Source of the DNA: a virus
Reading direction: 5' to 3' (one strand)
IMG/VR virus record: IMGVR_UViG_3300021963_000492
Span: 1 to 29,263 of that record
Length of the DNA stretch: 29,263 nucleotides
Positions 23,390 through 29,263 of this stretch are shown here, piece after piece. Every line of letters begins with the position of its first letter. Within the stretch, counting starts at the first letter, position 1. A program made the translations under genes and the position numbers. The notes beneath the pieces are model-generated. The model ran no database searches. It saw only the letters and a program-made list of their open reading frames with translations, and was not told where the DNA came from.

Positions 23390-24601
23390 ATGGCACAAAT
23401 AAATGACCCTAATGTAACCGCCCAGTTAGCCACACTTGCTAATACGGGAATTATTGATACTGACCAGATTGTAGCGTTGTTAAACACCGCGTTACCTGCT
23501 GGCCAACAAATTGCTGTAGGTGCTGGTGTTACAACTGGTATTTACAAAAGATTTGGAGAATTTGATAAAGTAAACGCAAAAGTTGAAGTAGTAACAACTG
23601 GTTTATGGACAAGTGATGAAGGACAAATAAATAATTTCTATACATCATCTACACAAGCAGCTGCTACAAGCGGCAAATATTACTACAACGTATATTCATA
23701 CAATCCACAAATTAGTTCTTCAGCAGAAGTTGAATTTGCGATAGCGTATGGACACGTAGATGCGAGTGGTTCTGCTACATTAGATGTTGATAATACTTCA
23801 ACATTGGCAACTAAAGCAACTTACGCACAATACAAATCAATTTTATTAGACCCAACTGATGCTAAATTTTCATTCCCTAATTCATCAGGAACTGAAGATG
23901 ATTCAAATAGCATATATGTAGTAAACGTAGCTAGAAGTAGATTTAGAGAATCTATGGATGCTGGAAACTGGGAATTAAACCTTTCTGGTTCTCTTGGTAA
24001 CTTTACGTTTATTGATGATAGTGGTAAGAAGTTTGGTGATAACTTCGGAAAAGCTGGAAGAGTTTTCAATATTGTAGAAGGAGTTCTTAACGTTGGTACT
24101 CAATTAGAAGCAACTATTACAAATCAATACGATGCAAATGGTAAAGGATTTGGTTTATTCTATCCTGATAGAGGTATTATGGTATTTAACCCAACTGCAC
24201 TTCAAACTAAATTAGGAGATATCCATACTGAAAATGGTGTATTAGTTGGTGGAATGAGTGGTTCTCACGTAACAGCTTCTGAACAACGTAATCATCAAAG
24301 ATTGTATTACTCAATGAAAAAAGGAGCAGATTTTGATGCTAGAAGAACTGAAAACGTATCAACACAACATTTCTTTGTAAGAGCAACAAATAGAGAATTT
24401 AACTACTCTAATAATCCTACATATGTAGATACAAACGGATTTTTTACTGAAAGCACTTTTGAAACTGACCCACAAACTTATATTACAACTATCGGTTTGT
24501 ACAATGATTCAAATGAGATGATTGCAGTAGCTAAAACTTCTCAACCAATTGTAAAATCATTTGATAAAGAAGTATTGATTAAAGTTAAATTATCATTCTA
24601 A
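23390..24601 (+). CDS. Structural protein A, paralogous C-terminus (403 aa)
   Basis: Beta-rich throughout after a short helical N-terminus ('NVTAQLATLANTGIIDTDQI'). The middle has 'GFGLFYPDRGIMVFNPTALQ' and the C-terminus 'REFNYSNNPTYVDTNG' and 'YITTIGLYNDSNEMIAVAKT', ending 'VKLSF'. The same three blocks, in the same order, occur in the protein encoded at 24677, so the two are diverged paralogs. I recall such blocks in marine phage virion proteins. A very strong terminator follows, consistent with high expression, as expected of an abundant virion protein. Confidence 0.6.
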   Translation: MAQINDPNVTAQLATLANTGIIDTDQIVALLNTALPAGQQIAVGAGVTTGIYKRFGEFDKVNAKVEVVTTGLWTSDEGQINNFYTSSTQAAATSGKYYYNVYSYNPQISSSAEVEFAIAYGHVDASGSATLDVDNTSTLATKATYAQYKSILLDPTDAKFSFPNSSGTEDDSNSIYVVNVARSRFRESMDAGNWELNLSGSLGNFTFIDDSGKKFGDNFGKAGRVFNIVEGVLNVGTQLEATITNQYDANGKGFGLFYPDRGIMVFNPTALQTKLGDIHTENGVLVGGMSGSHVTASEQRNHQRLYYSMKKGADFDARRTENVSTQHFFVRATNREFNYSNNPTYVDTNGFFTESTFETDPQTYITTIGLYNDSNEMIAVAKTSQPIVKSFDKEVLIKVKLSF

Positions 24602-24619
24602 CATAATAAATGATATATG

Positions 24620-24643
24620 AAAACCCCCGAAAGGGGGTTTTTT
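24620..24643 (+). terminator. Strong GNRA-loop intrinsic terminator
   Basis: AAAACCCCC (24620-24628) pairs perfectly with GGGGGTTTT (24633-24641) around a GAAA tetraloop, followed by more T to 24643. It is the most GC-rich stem in a very AT-rich region and ends the unit of structural protein A. Confidence 0.92.
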
Positions 24644-24651
24644 ATTATAAG

Positions 24652-24661
24652 AATATTTATA
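24652..24661 (+). promoter_or_regulatory. Promoter-like box AATATTTATA after the strong terminator
   Basis: AATATTTATA ends 15 nt before the ATG at 24677. As at 394 and 2224, the box directly follows a terminator. Confidence 0.5.
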
Positions 24662-24676
24662 ATAAATCTAGTATAA

Positions 24677-25630
24677 ATGATAAAAGAAATTCCTAAATCG
24701 GACATTATTGTAAGACCAATGAAGGTTTACAAAGAATGGAGTTTAGACGAGAATGATGTTCCGGTTTATTTTGCATCAACTGGTAGTGGTGGTGAATATG
24801 ATATTGAAACTGACCCTAAAACAAACGGAGAGATATCAAAAAGAAGTTTGTATTATTCAATAAAATCACAATTTTATAGAAACGCAGATACTGCTTCTAT
24901 ATTATATGAAGTTGGATTAAGACATTCATACGCTTCTAAAGATGAAAGAGTAATTGGAAATGAAATTGCGGTTATTTGTGTTCCTCAAGAATATTATGGA
25001 GAAGGTATTAAAGTTGGTTCGGTAGTATTAACGGATGATTTACTTGGTTCAACTAAAGTATATACTGATGATGGTCACTCTAATTTAATTGATTCTGCTA
25101 GTAATATAAAAGGTAATATATTTTATGATAGAGGATTGGTGGTAATGACCGATGGTATTGTAACTGGTTCATCGTTTACATCATCTTTTAGATTAGATTT
25201 TCGTTCTACAAAGACGATATTTGAAAATGAAATATTTTTATCAGTATTAGAAAATGAATTTAATTATTCACAAAATCCTTCTGCAGTTTATGAAGATGGT
25301 GGTAAAAAAATTCAAACAATAATTAATAGACCTGGAAATACTTTAACCAATGATTTAGTTACATCTTCTTTTTATGAACCTGGTGTTAAATGGGTTAGAG
25401 GTAAAAAATATCCTTTTACATCTTCGTTAAACCCAAATGTATTTGGAAGTTTTGATGACTATATATATAGTGGTTCGGTAGACCCAACTGGTTCATATTT
25501 AGCACCATACATTACAACAATTGCGTTATATGATGATGAATTAAATATGATAGCAGTAGCGAAGTTACCTAAACCAATAAAATCGTTACCAGACTATCCA
25601 TTAAACTTTATAGTAAGATTTGATACTTAA
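24677..25630 (+). CDS. Structural protein B, paralog of the 403-aa protein (317 aa)
   Basis: The N-terminus ('SDIIVRPMKVYKEWSLDEND') is different from its paralog and begins with a helix-poor domain. Shared blocks are 'GNIFYDRGLVVMTDG' (versus 'GLFYPDRGIMVF'), 'LENEFNYSQNPSAVYEDGG' and 'YITTIALYDDELNMIAVAKL'. An extra 60-residue Ser/Gly/Tyr-rich segment separates the last two. It has its own promoter-like box, so its level may be set separately from protein A. It is likely a virion component, possibly a fibre or its adaptor. Confidence 0.55.
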   Translation: MIKEIPKSDIIVRPMKVYKEWSLDENDVPVYFASTGSGGEYDIETDPKTNGEISKRSLYYSIKSQFYRNADTASILYEVGLRHSYASKDERVIGNEIAVICVPQEYYGEGIKVGSVVLTDDLLGSTKVYTDDGHSNLIDSASNIKGNIFYDRGLVVMTDGIVTGSSFTSSFRLDFRSTKTIFENEIFLSVLENEFNYSQNPSAVYEDGGKKIQTIINRPGNTLTNDLVTSSFYEPGVKWVRGKKYPFTSSLNPNVFGSFDDYIYSGSVDPTGSYLAPYITTIALYDDELNMIAVAKLPKPIKSLPDYPLNFIVRFDT

Positions 25631-25643
25631 ATCGGTTTTCTTT

Positions 25644-25653
25644 TATATTTATA
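25644..25653 (+). promoter_or_regulatory. Promoter-like box TATATTTATA with upstream TTTG
   Basis: This is an exact copy of the decamer, ending 16 nt before the ATG at 25670. A TTTG at 25619-25622 lies 21 nt upstream, so this site matches the two-part Bacteroidota promoter layout (TTTG - about 19-21 nt - TAnnTTTG) apart from the last G. Confidence 0.55.
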
Positions 25654-25669
25654 TGTAAATAACACAAAA

Positions 25670-25966
25670 ATGTCAAAATTAGTAGACTTATATAACAGCT
25701 TCAACGGTGGTGGATTACAAAATGATTGGACAAAAGCGAAATCTCGTAGTTCAAAAGACCAAACTCCATATTCAACTGGAACTATTCCTGGAGGTAACCC
25801 TACCCCTACATTTGGAAATCCTGACCCTGCGGTATTAACCGATGCTAAATTAAAATCTGGTAGAAAAGGTGAACTAGGTAGTGACCCAAAACCATCACCT
25901 GGGGTAAAGATACCTGGATACGGTCCCGGTGACAGTGAGTATTCTAAAAAGGTGAAAAAGCAATAA
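25670..25966 (+). CDS. Small Gly/Pro/Lys-rich protein, uncharacterised (98 aa)
   Basis: The product has a short helical start ('SKLVDLYNSFNGGGLQNDWT') and a long Pro/Gly/Ser/Lys-rich, probably disordered rest ('YSTGTIPGGNPTPTFGNPDP', 'KIPGYGPGDSEYSKKVKKQ'). It has no Cys, no signal peptide and no recognised domain. It is first in a unit with the GIY-YIG-like gene 6 nt downstream. It could be a minor virion protein; a minus-strand frame of similar length over the same DNA is less convincing because this one has a promoter-like box and proper spacing. Confidence 0.5.
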   Translation: MSKLVDLYNSFNGGGLQNDWTKAKSRSSKDQTPYSTGTIPGGNPTPTFGNPDPAVLTDAKLKSGRKGELGSDPKPSPGVKIPGYGPGDSEYSKKVKKQ

Positions 25967-25972
25967 TTCAAA

Positions 25973-26386
25973 ATGTCTTGGAAATTTAATGGAAATATTG
26001 TTACAGAAGAAACCACACCTGAAGGTGCGGTTGGGTTTGTCTATAAAATGATACATACCCCAACCGGTAGATTCTATATAGGTAAAAAATCTCTGTCTCA
26101 AACCAGAAGATTAAAGCCGTTAAAAGGAAAGACTCGTAGAAGGGTTGTAAAGAAAGCATCTGATTGGGAAAAATACTATTCATCAAACGAATGGATTAAA
26201 TCGGAAGTTAAAGCTGGAAACGCTGGTGATTTTGAAAGAGAGATTATTCAATTTTGTTTCTCCAAGAAATCATTATCATATTACGAAATTAAATGGCAGT
26301 TTCATTACGATGTACTTGCCAACGAACAAGCAATAAACGAAAACCTTATGGGAAAGTTCTTCCGTAGGGATATAATAAATCAATAG
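25973..26386 (+). CDS. GIY-YIG-like nuclease (137 aa)
   Basis: The core 'GFVYKMIHTPTGRFYIGKKS' (residues 21-40) corresponds to the GIY...YIG strands of this endonuclease superfamily, with GFVY in place of GIY. Conserved basic residues (Arg45, Arg46) follow, then 'DWEKYYSSNEWIKSEV' and a Glu-containing helix 'DFEREIIQFCFSKKSLSYYE' and 'QFHYDVLANEQAINENLMGK'. Stand-alone proteins of this type, with the same W..Y.SS and YE..Q.. segments, are frequent in T4-like phages and are annotated as putative endonucleases. It lies at the border between structural and replication genes, a common location for homing-type nucleases, but lacks a separate DNA-binding domain, so homing ability is doubtful. Confidence 0.65.
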   Translation: MSWKFNGNIVTEETTPEGAVGFVYKMIHTPTGRFYIGKKSLSQTRRLKPLKGKTRRRVVKKASDWEKYYSSNEWIKSEVKAGNAGDFEREIIQFCFSKKSLSYYEIKWQFHYDVLANEQAINENLMGKFFRRDIINQ

Positions 26387-26388
26387 TT

Positions 26389-26592
26389 ATGACAATTTCA
26401 GACATTTGTAACAAATACGGAATCTCCGATTCTTATTTAAATTCAAAAGATGATGCACATTCGGTAGCGGCTGCATCACTATTAGACCTTAAAAATATGG
26501 TCCTTCAAAATAAACCTAGAGAAGAAGTAGCTAATAAACTTCAATTTTTAGCCGATTTTCTTATTGATATCAAAAATTCTCACGGAGGTTAA
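26389..26592 (+). CDS. Small helical protein, uncharacterised (67 aa)
   Basis: ATG lies 2 nt after the previous stop. The first 15 residues ('ISDICNKYGISDSYL') have a helix-turn-helix-like look. They are followed by two helices ('AHSVAAASLLDLKNMVLQNK', 'REEVANKLQFLADFLIDIKN'). It is too short and generic to classify. Coupling to the GIY-YIG-like gene is likely, and the primase promoter follows its stop. Confidence 0.5.
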   Translation: MTISDICNKYGISDSYLNSKDDAHSVAAASLLDLKNMVLQNKPREEVANKLQFLADFLIDIKNSHGG

Positions 26593-26597
26593 TTAAA

Positions 26598-26631
26598 TTT
26601 GGATATATCCGAAAAATGTTGTATATTTACA
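26598..26631 (+). promoter_or_regulatory. Bacteroidota-type promoter for primase and Mre11-Rad50 (TTTG-N20-TATATTTA)
   Basis: TTTG (26598-26601) lies 20 nt before TATATTTACA (26622-26631), close to the Bacteroidota vegetative consensus (TTTG / TAnnTTTG). The -7 box ends 26 nt before the ATG at 26658. It favours that start over an in-frame ATG at 26616, which would lie upstream of the -7 box. Confidence 0.6.
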
Positions 26632-26657
26632 TAGTTTTTGTGGATATAACCAAAATT

Positions 26658-27593
26658 ATGTTATCGGGTAAGAACAAATTAAAAATAATCAATATATTAG
26701 ACTCTGCATTGGGAGTTGGTTCATCCTTAAAGGGAAATGAGCAGGCACACCATTGTCCTTTTTGTAATCACCATAAAAAGAAATTACAAATCAATTTAGA
26801 TACTCAAAGATGGCATTGTTGGGTATGTGATTCTAAAGGTAGGAGTATAACATCCCTTCTTCGTAAACTTAACGTAGATATTAGGGATATTGGTGTTGTA
26901 AAAGATGTATATGGTGATGAACCAGAATATGATTCAAAAGAAGAATATGTAGCAAAATTACAATTACCAAAAGAATTCAAACAATTATATTTCAAACCAA
27001 AAGGTATTAATCCATCCTATAATCAGGCAATACATTACTTAAATAAAAGAGGTATTACACATGCTGATATAGTAAAACATAATATCGGATATTGTGAAGA
27101 TGGACTTTATGGTGGAAGGGTTATCATACCTTCTTATGATGATACCGGTGACCTTAATTATTTTGTAGCTCGCTCTTTTTATGAAGATGAGAAAATGAAG
27201 TATAAGAACCCACCAATTAGTAGAGATGTAATTGTATTTGACAATATGATTAATTGGAACGAACCAATAACATTAGTTGAAGGGGTGTTTGATTCCTTCT
27301 CAGTCAAAAGAAATGTAATTCCGTTGTTGGGCAAGTTCTTACTCAGCAAACTCAAAAATAAAATTATGGAAAAGGGTGTTAAGGATGTAACAATTATGTT
27401 AGATTCTGATGCCGTAGAAGATTCCACTAAACATACTGAATGGTTTCAAAAGAATGGAATCAAAGTTAGGAATATTATACCAACCGATAAAGATGCGGGT
27501 GAGATGGGATTCCAAAAAGTAAATGAATTATTAAAATCCGCCAAAGAAACCAGCTGGGATGATTTGGTGTTAGCAAAGTTGAATAATATATGA
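26658..27593 (+). CDS. 61: DnaG/T4 gp61-type DNA primase
   Basis: The 311-aa product carries an N-terminal CHC2-like zinc ribbon with Cys33, Cys36, Cys54 and Cys57 ('HCPFCNHHKKKLQINLDTQR' then 'WHCWVC'). The RNA-polymerase-like core follows ('GGRVIIPSYDDTGDLNYFVA', 'MKYKNPP'). A TOPRIM fold is marked by Glu208-Gly209 in 'ITLVEGVFDS' and Asp249/Asp251 in 'IMLDSDA'. It would lay RNA primers on the lagging strand with the phage helicase, which is not in this window. The in-frame ATG at 26616 is rejected as start because a promoter lies between the two. The stop overlaps the next ATG (ATGA), so translation is coupled to the recombination nuclease. Confidence 0.85.
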   Translation: MLSGKNKLKIINILDSALGVGSSLKGNEQAHHCPFCNHHKKKLQINLDTQRWHCWVCDSKGRSITSLLRKLNVDIRDIGVVKDVYGDEPEYDSKEEYVAKLQLPKEFKQLYFKPKGINPSYNQAIHYLNKRGITHADIVKHNIGYCEDGLYGGRVIIPSYDDTGDLNYFVARSFYEDEKMKYKNPPISRDVIVFDNMINWNEPITLVEGVFDSFSVKRNVIPLLGKFLLSKLKNKIMEKGVKDVTIMLDSDAVEDSTKHTEWFQKNGIKVRNIIPTDKDAGEMGFQKVNELLKSAKETSWDDLVLAKLNNI

Positions 27594-29263
27594 GTAGATT
27601 AAAAAGAATTTACCACATAGCGGATATTCATATTCGTAATGTAAAAAGGCACAAAGAATTTAGAGATGTATTTGAAAAAATGTTTGAGGAAATTCGTAAT
27701 AGAGGTACGGAAGATTCTATTATTTATTTGGCAGGTGATATTGCACATGCTAAATTAGAAATGTCACCTGAATTATTAAAAGAAATAAGTTGGTTATTAA
27801 CCGAGTGTACAAACCATTGTGAAACTATTCTTATTGCTGGTAATCATGACTGTAATATGAATAATTCGGACCGATTGGATGTACTTACCCCAATTGTAGA
27901 AGCATTAAAATTACCAAACCTACATTATTTAAGAGATACTCAAGTTTACGCAATCGGAGACGTTGATTTTGCAGTATTCAGTATATTTGATAACAAAGAT
28001 AATTGGCCAAAAGCCGATACTCTATTTGGAAACAAAAAGATTGCACTATTTCACGGACCTGTGGACCACTCACAAACCGATATTGGTTATGTAGTATCAT
28101 CAAGACACTTCACAACCGATATGTTTGATGGTTACGATTTAGCCCTATTAGGTGATATCCACAAAAGACAAGAACTAATCTCCCCTAAAGGATGTAAGTG
28201 TGTTTATGCAGGTTCGTTGGTGCAACAAAATTTTGGAGAAACTCTTGATAAACATGGGTTTTTAGTTTGGGATTTAGAAACATTAACATATGAAGAAGTT
28301 GATATTAAAAACGATTATGGTTATTATACCATGGATATTATCGCAGGAGTTGTTCCTGACGTTACTGATTTACCTACTTATCCAAGGCTTAGGGTAAGAT
28401 TTTCTGAAACTGATGCGGCAGATACTAAAAGGGCAATCACCGAAATCAAAATGAAATACGGTGTAGAAGATTTCACTGTAATTAAAACCGATAGTTTACA
28501 AAAGAAAAAGACAGGTGATAGAGATAACCAATTAGAATTAGAAGATATTACCGATGTAAATTATCAAAACTCCCTAATTACGGATTATATCGGAAGAATG
28601 ATGCCGTTTGCAACTGCCGAAGATATAGCAGGAATACAATCCTTAAACAAAGAAATTAATAGTAGGATTGTATTGGATGATATCGCAAGAAACATACAAT
28701 GGAAGCCGGTAAGATTTGAGTTCTCCAATATGTTCTCTTATGGTGAAGATAACGTAATCAATTTTGACAAGGTAAATGGATTGATGGGATTATTCGCACC
28801 AAATGCAGCCGGAAAATCATCTCTATTTGATGCAATCTCATTTTGCTTGTTTGACAAATGTAGTAGAGCATTCAAAGCGGCAAATATAATGAATAATCGG
28901 AAAGCGGACTTCCATTGTCAATTAGATTTTCAGGTTGAAGGAGTAGAATACTCTATAAGGAGAGAAGCGAGAATCATTAATAAAGGAAAGAACGTTAAAG
29001 TAGATGTTCAGTTTTGGAGAAATGTGGATGGGATAACCGAATCACTTAATGGGACTGAGAGAAGGGATACCAACCAAGTCATTGAAGGATATGTAGGAAG
29101 GTATGAGGATTTCGTAATGACTGCACTATCTTTACAAGGAAACAACGCCCTATTCATTGATAAATCACAATCTGATAGAAAGGATTTACTTGCTCAATTT
29201 ATGGGATTGGATATATTTGATAAGTTGTATGAAGCGGCGAGTGAGGAAATTAAGGAAGTTGCC
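27590..29263 (+). CDS. 47-46: Fused Mre11-Rad50 (gp47-gp46/SbcD-SbcC) recombination protein, 3' end outside window
   Basis: ATG at 27590 overlaps the primase stop by 4 nt. The frame is open without interruption for 558 codons to the window end. Residues about 1-200 are an Mre11-type phosphoesterase: Asp12/His14 (ADIHI), Asp50 (AGDIAH), Asn85/His86 (GNHD), His155 (FHGP), and His191 in GDIH, where the usual GHxH has Asp189. Residues about 200-370 form the capping and linker part. From about 372 a Rad50/SbcC ATPase starts, with a P-loop 'FAPNAAGKSS' (402-411; Ala where Gly is usual), and a Q-loop Gln516 in 'ALSLQGNNALF'. T4 makes the two parts as separate proteins gp47 and gp46. The complex resects DNA ends for recombination-dependent replication. 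The missing part should hold the coiled coil, hook and Walker B. Confidence 0.88.
   Translation, partial: MSRLKRIYHIADIHIRNVKRHKEFRDVFEKMFEEIRNRGTEDSIIYLAGDIAHAKLEMSPELLKEISWLLTECTNHCETILIAGNHDCNMNNSDRLDVLTPIVEALKLPNLHYLRDTQVYAIGDVDFAVFSIFDNKDNWPKADTLFGNKKIALFHGPVDHSQTDIGYVVSSRHFTTDMFDGYDLALLGDIHKRQELISPKGCKCVYAGSLVQQNFGETLDKHGFLVWDLETLTYEEVDIKNDYGYYTMDIIAGVVPDVTDLPTYPRLRVRFSETDAADTKRAITEIKMKYGVEDFTVIKTDSLQKKKTGDRDNQLELEDITDVNYQNSLITDYIGRMMPFATAEDIAGIQSLNKEINSRIVLDDIARNIQWKPVRFEFSNMFSYGEDNVINFDKVNGLMGLFAPNAAGKSSLFDAISFCLFDKCSRAFKAANIMNNRKADFHCQLDFQVEGVEYSIRREARIINKGKNVKVDVQFWRNVDGITESLNGTERRDTNQVIEGYVGRYEDFVMTALSLQGNNALFIDKSQSDRKDLLAQFMGLDIFDKLYEAASEEIKEVA

Noticed and set aside
25627-26016. 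Minus-strand ORF of 129 aa opposite the Gly/Pro-rich small gene
   Set aside because: It would start inside the GIY-YIG-like gene and end in the promoter box; the plus-strand gene has a promoter-like box and regular spacing.
26616-26657. Upstream in-frame ATG that would lengthen the primase by 14 residues
   Set aside because: The extension lies over the TTTG-N20-TATATTTA promoter and has no similarity to primase N-termini; the ATG at 26658 fits better.
1-29263. tRNA genes, CRISPR arrays, insertion sequences, attachment sites, integrase
   Set aside because: I looked for cloverleaf-like and TTCGA-type segments, regularly spaced repeats, terminal inverted repeats and transposase or recombinase motifs and saw none that could be supported.

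Overview
The window is a dense stretch, almost entirely on the + strand, of a tailed-phage genome with a T4-like contractile-tail baseplate. Anchor genes are a gp25-like wedge protein, a gp6-like wedge protein, a gp5-like hub/spike protein, a DnaG/gp61-type primase and an Mre11/Rad50 (gp47/gp46) recombination nuclease. The DNA is AT-rich. Starts usually abut or overlap the preceding stop (TAATG, ATGA), leaders are A/T-rich without clear Shine-Dalgarno sequences, and three exported proteins have signal peptides whose predicted cleavage leaves Gln first. These traits point to a Bacteroidota (flavobacteria-like) host. That is an inference, and no integration or host genes are visible.

Layout. 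(1) 1-6.85 kb is accessory. It holds the end of a DUF2589-like protein, a CsgG-like exported protein, a Cys/Lys-rich modular protein, three exported or membrane proteins with barrel-like C-termini, three short proteins with a leader resembling the T4 capsid-targeting sequence, and an Ntn-type amidase. (2) 6.9-11.0 kb is hub/spike and tail-enzyme genes: a coiled-coil protein, the gp5-like spike, an Ala/Gln repeat protein, an SGNH hydrolase and a SleB-like wall hydrolase. (3) 11.1-22.7 kb is the baseplate wedge block: an uncharacterised protein, gp25, gp6, a DNRLRE-like protein, a coiled-coil protein, an unknown and a 1,699-aa multidomain protein. (4) 22.75-26.0 kb has distal structural proteins, two of them paralogous, and a small Gly/Pro-rich protein. 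(5) 26.0 kb to the end has a GIY-YIG-like nuclease, a small ORF, the primase and an open fusion of Mre11-like nuclease with Rad50-like ATPase that runs off the window.

Transcription appears to be punctuated by a recurring AT-rich box (TATATTTATA or close variants) placed 15-30 nt before the first gene of most units. Three clear intrinsic terminators are visible, and all three sit directly in front of such a box.

The most interesting points are the single-polypeptide Mre11-Rad50 fusion, a set of leader-tagged candidate internal head proteins next to an Ntn hydrolase whose Cys follows an L-x-E site, the phage-borne CsgG/outer-membrane-like gene group, and the terminator-promoter cassettes. All assignments are from reading motifs; no database search was possible.
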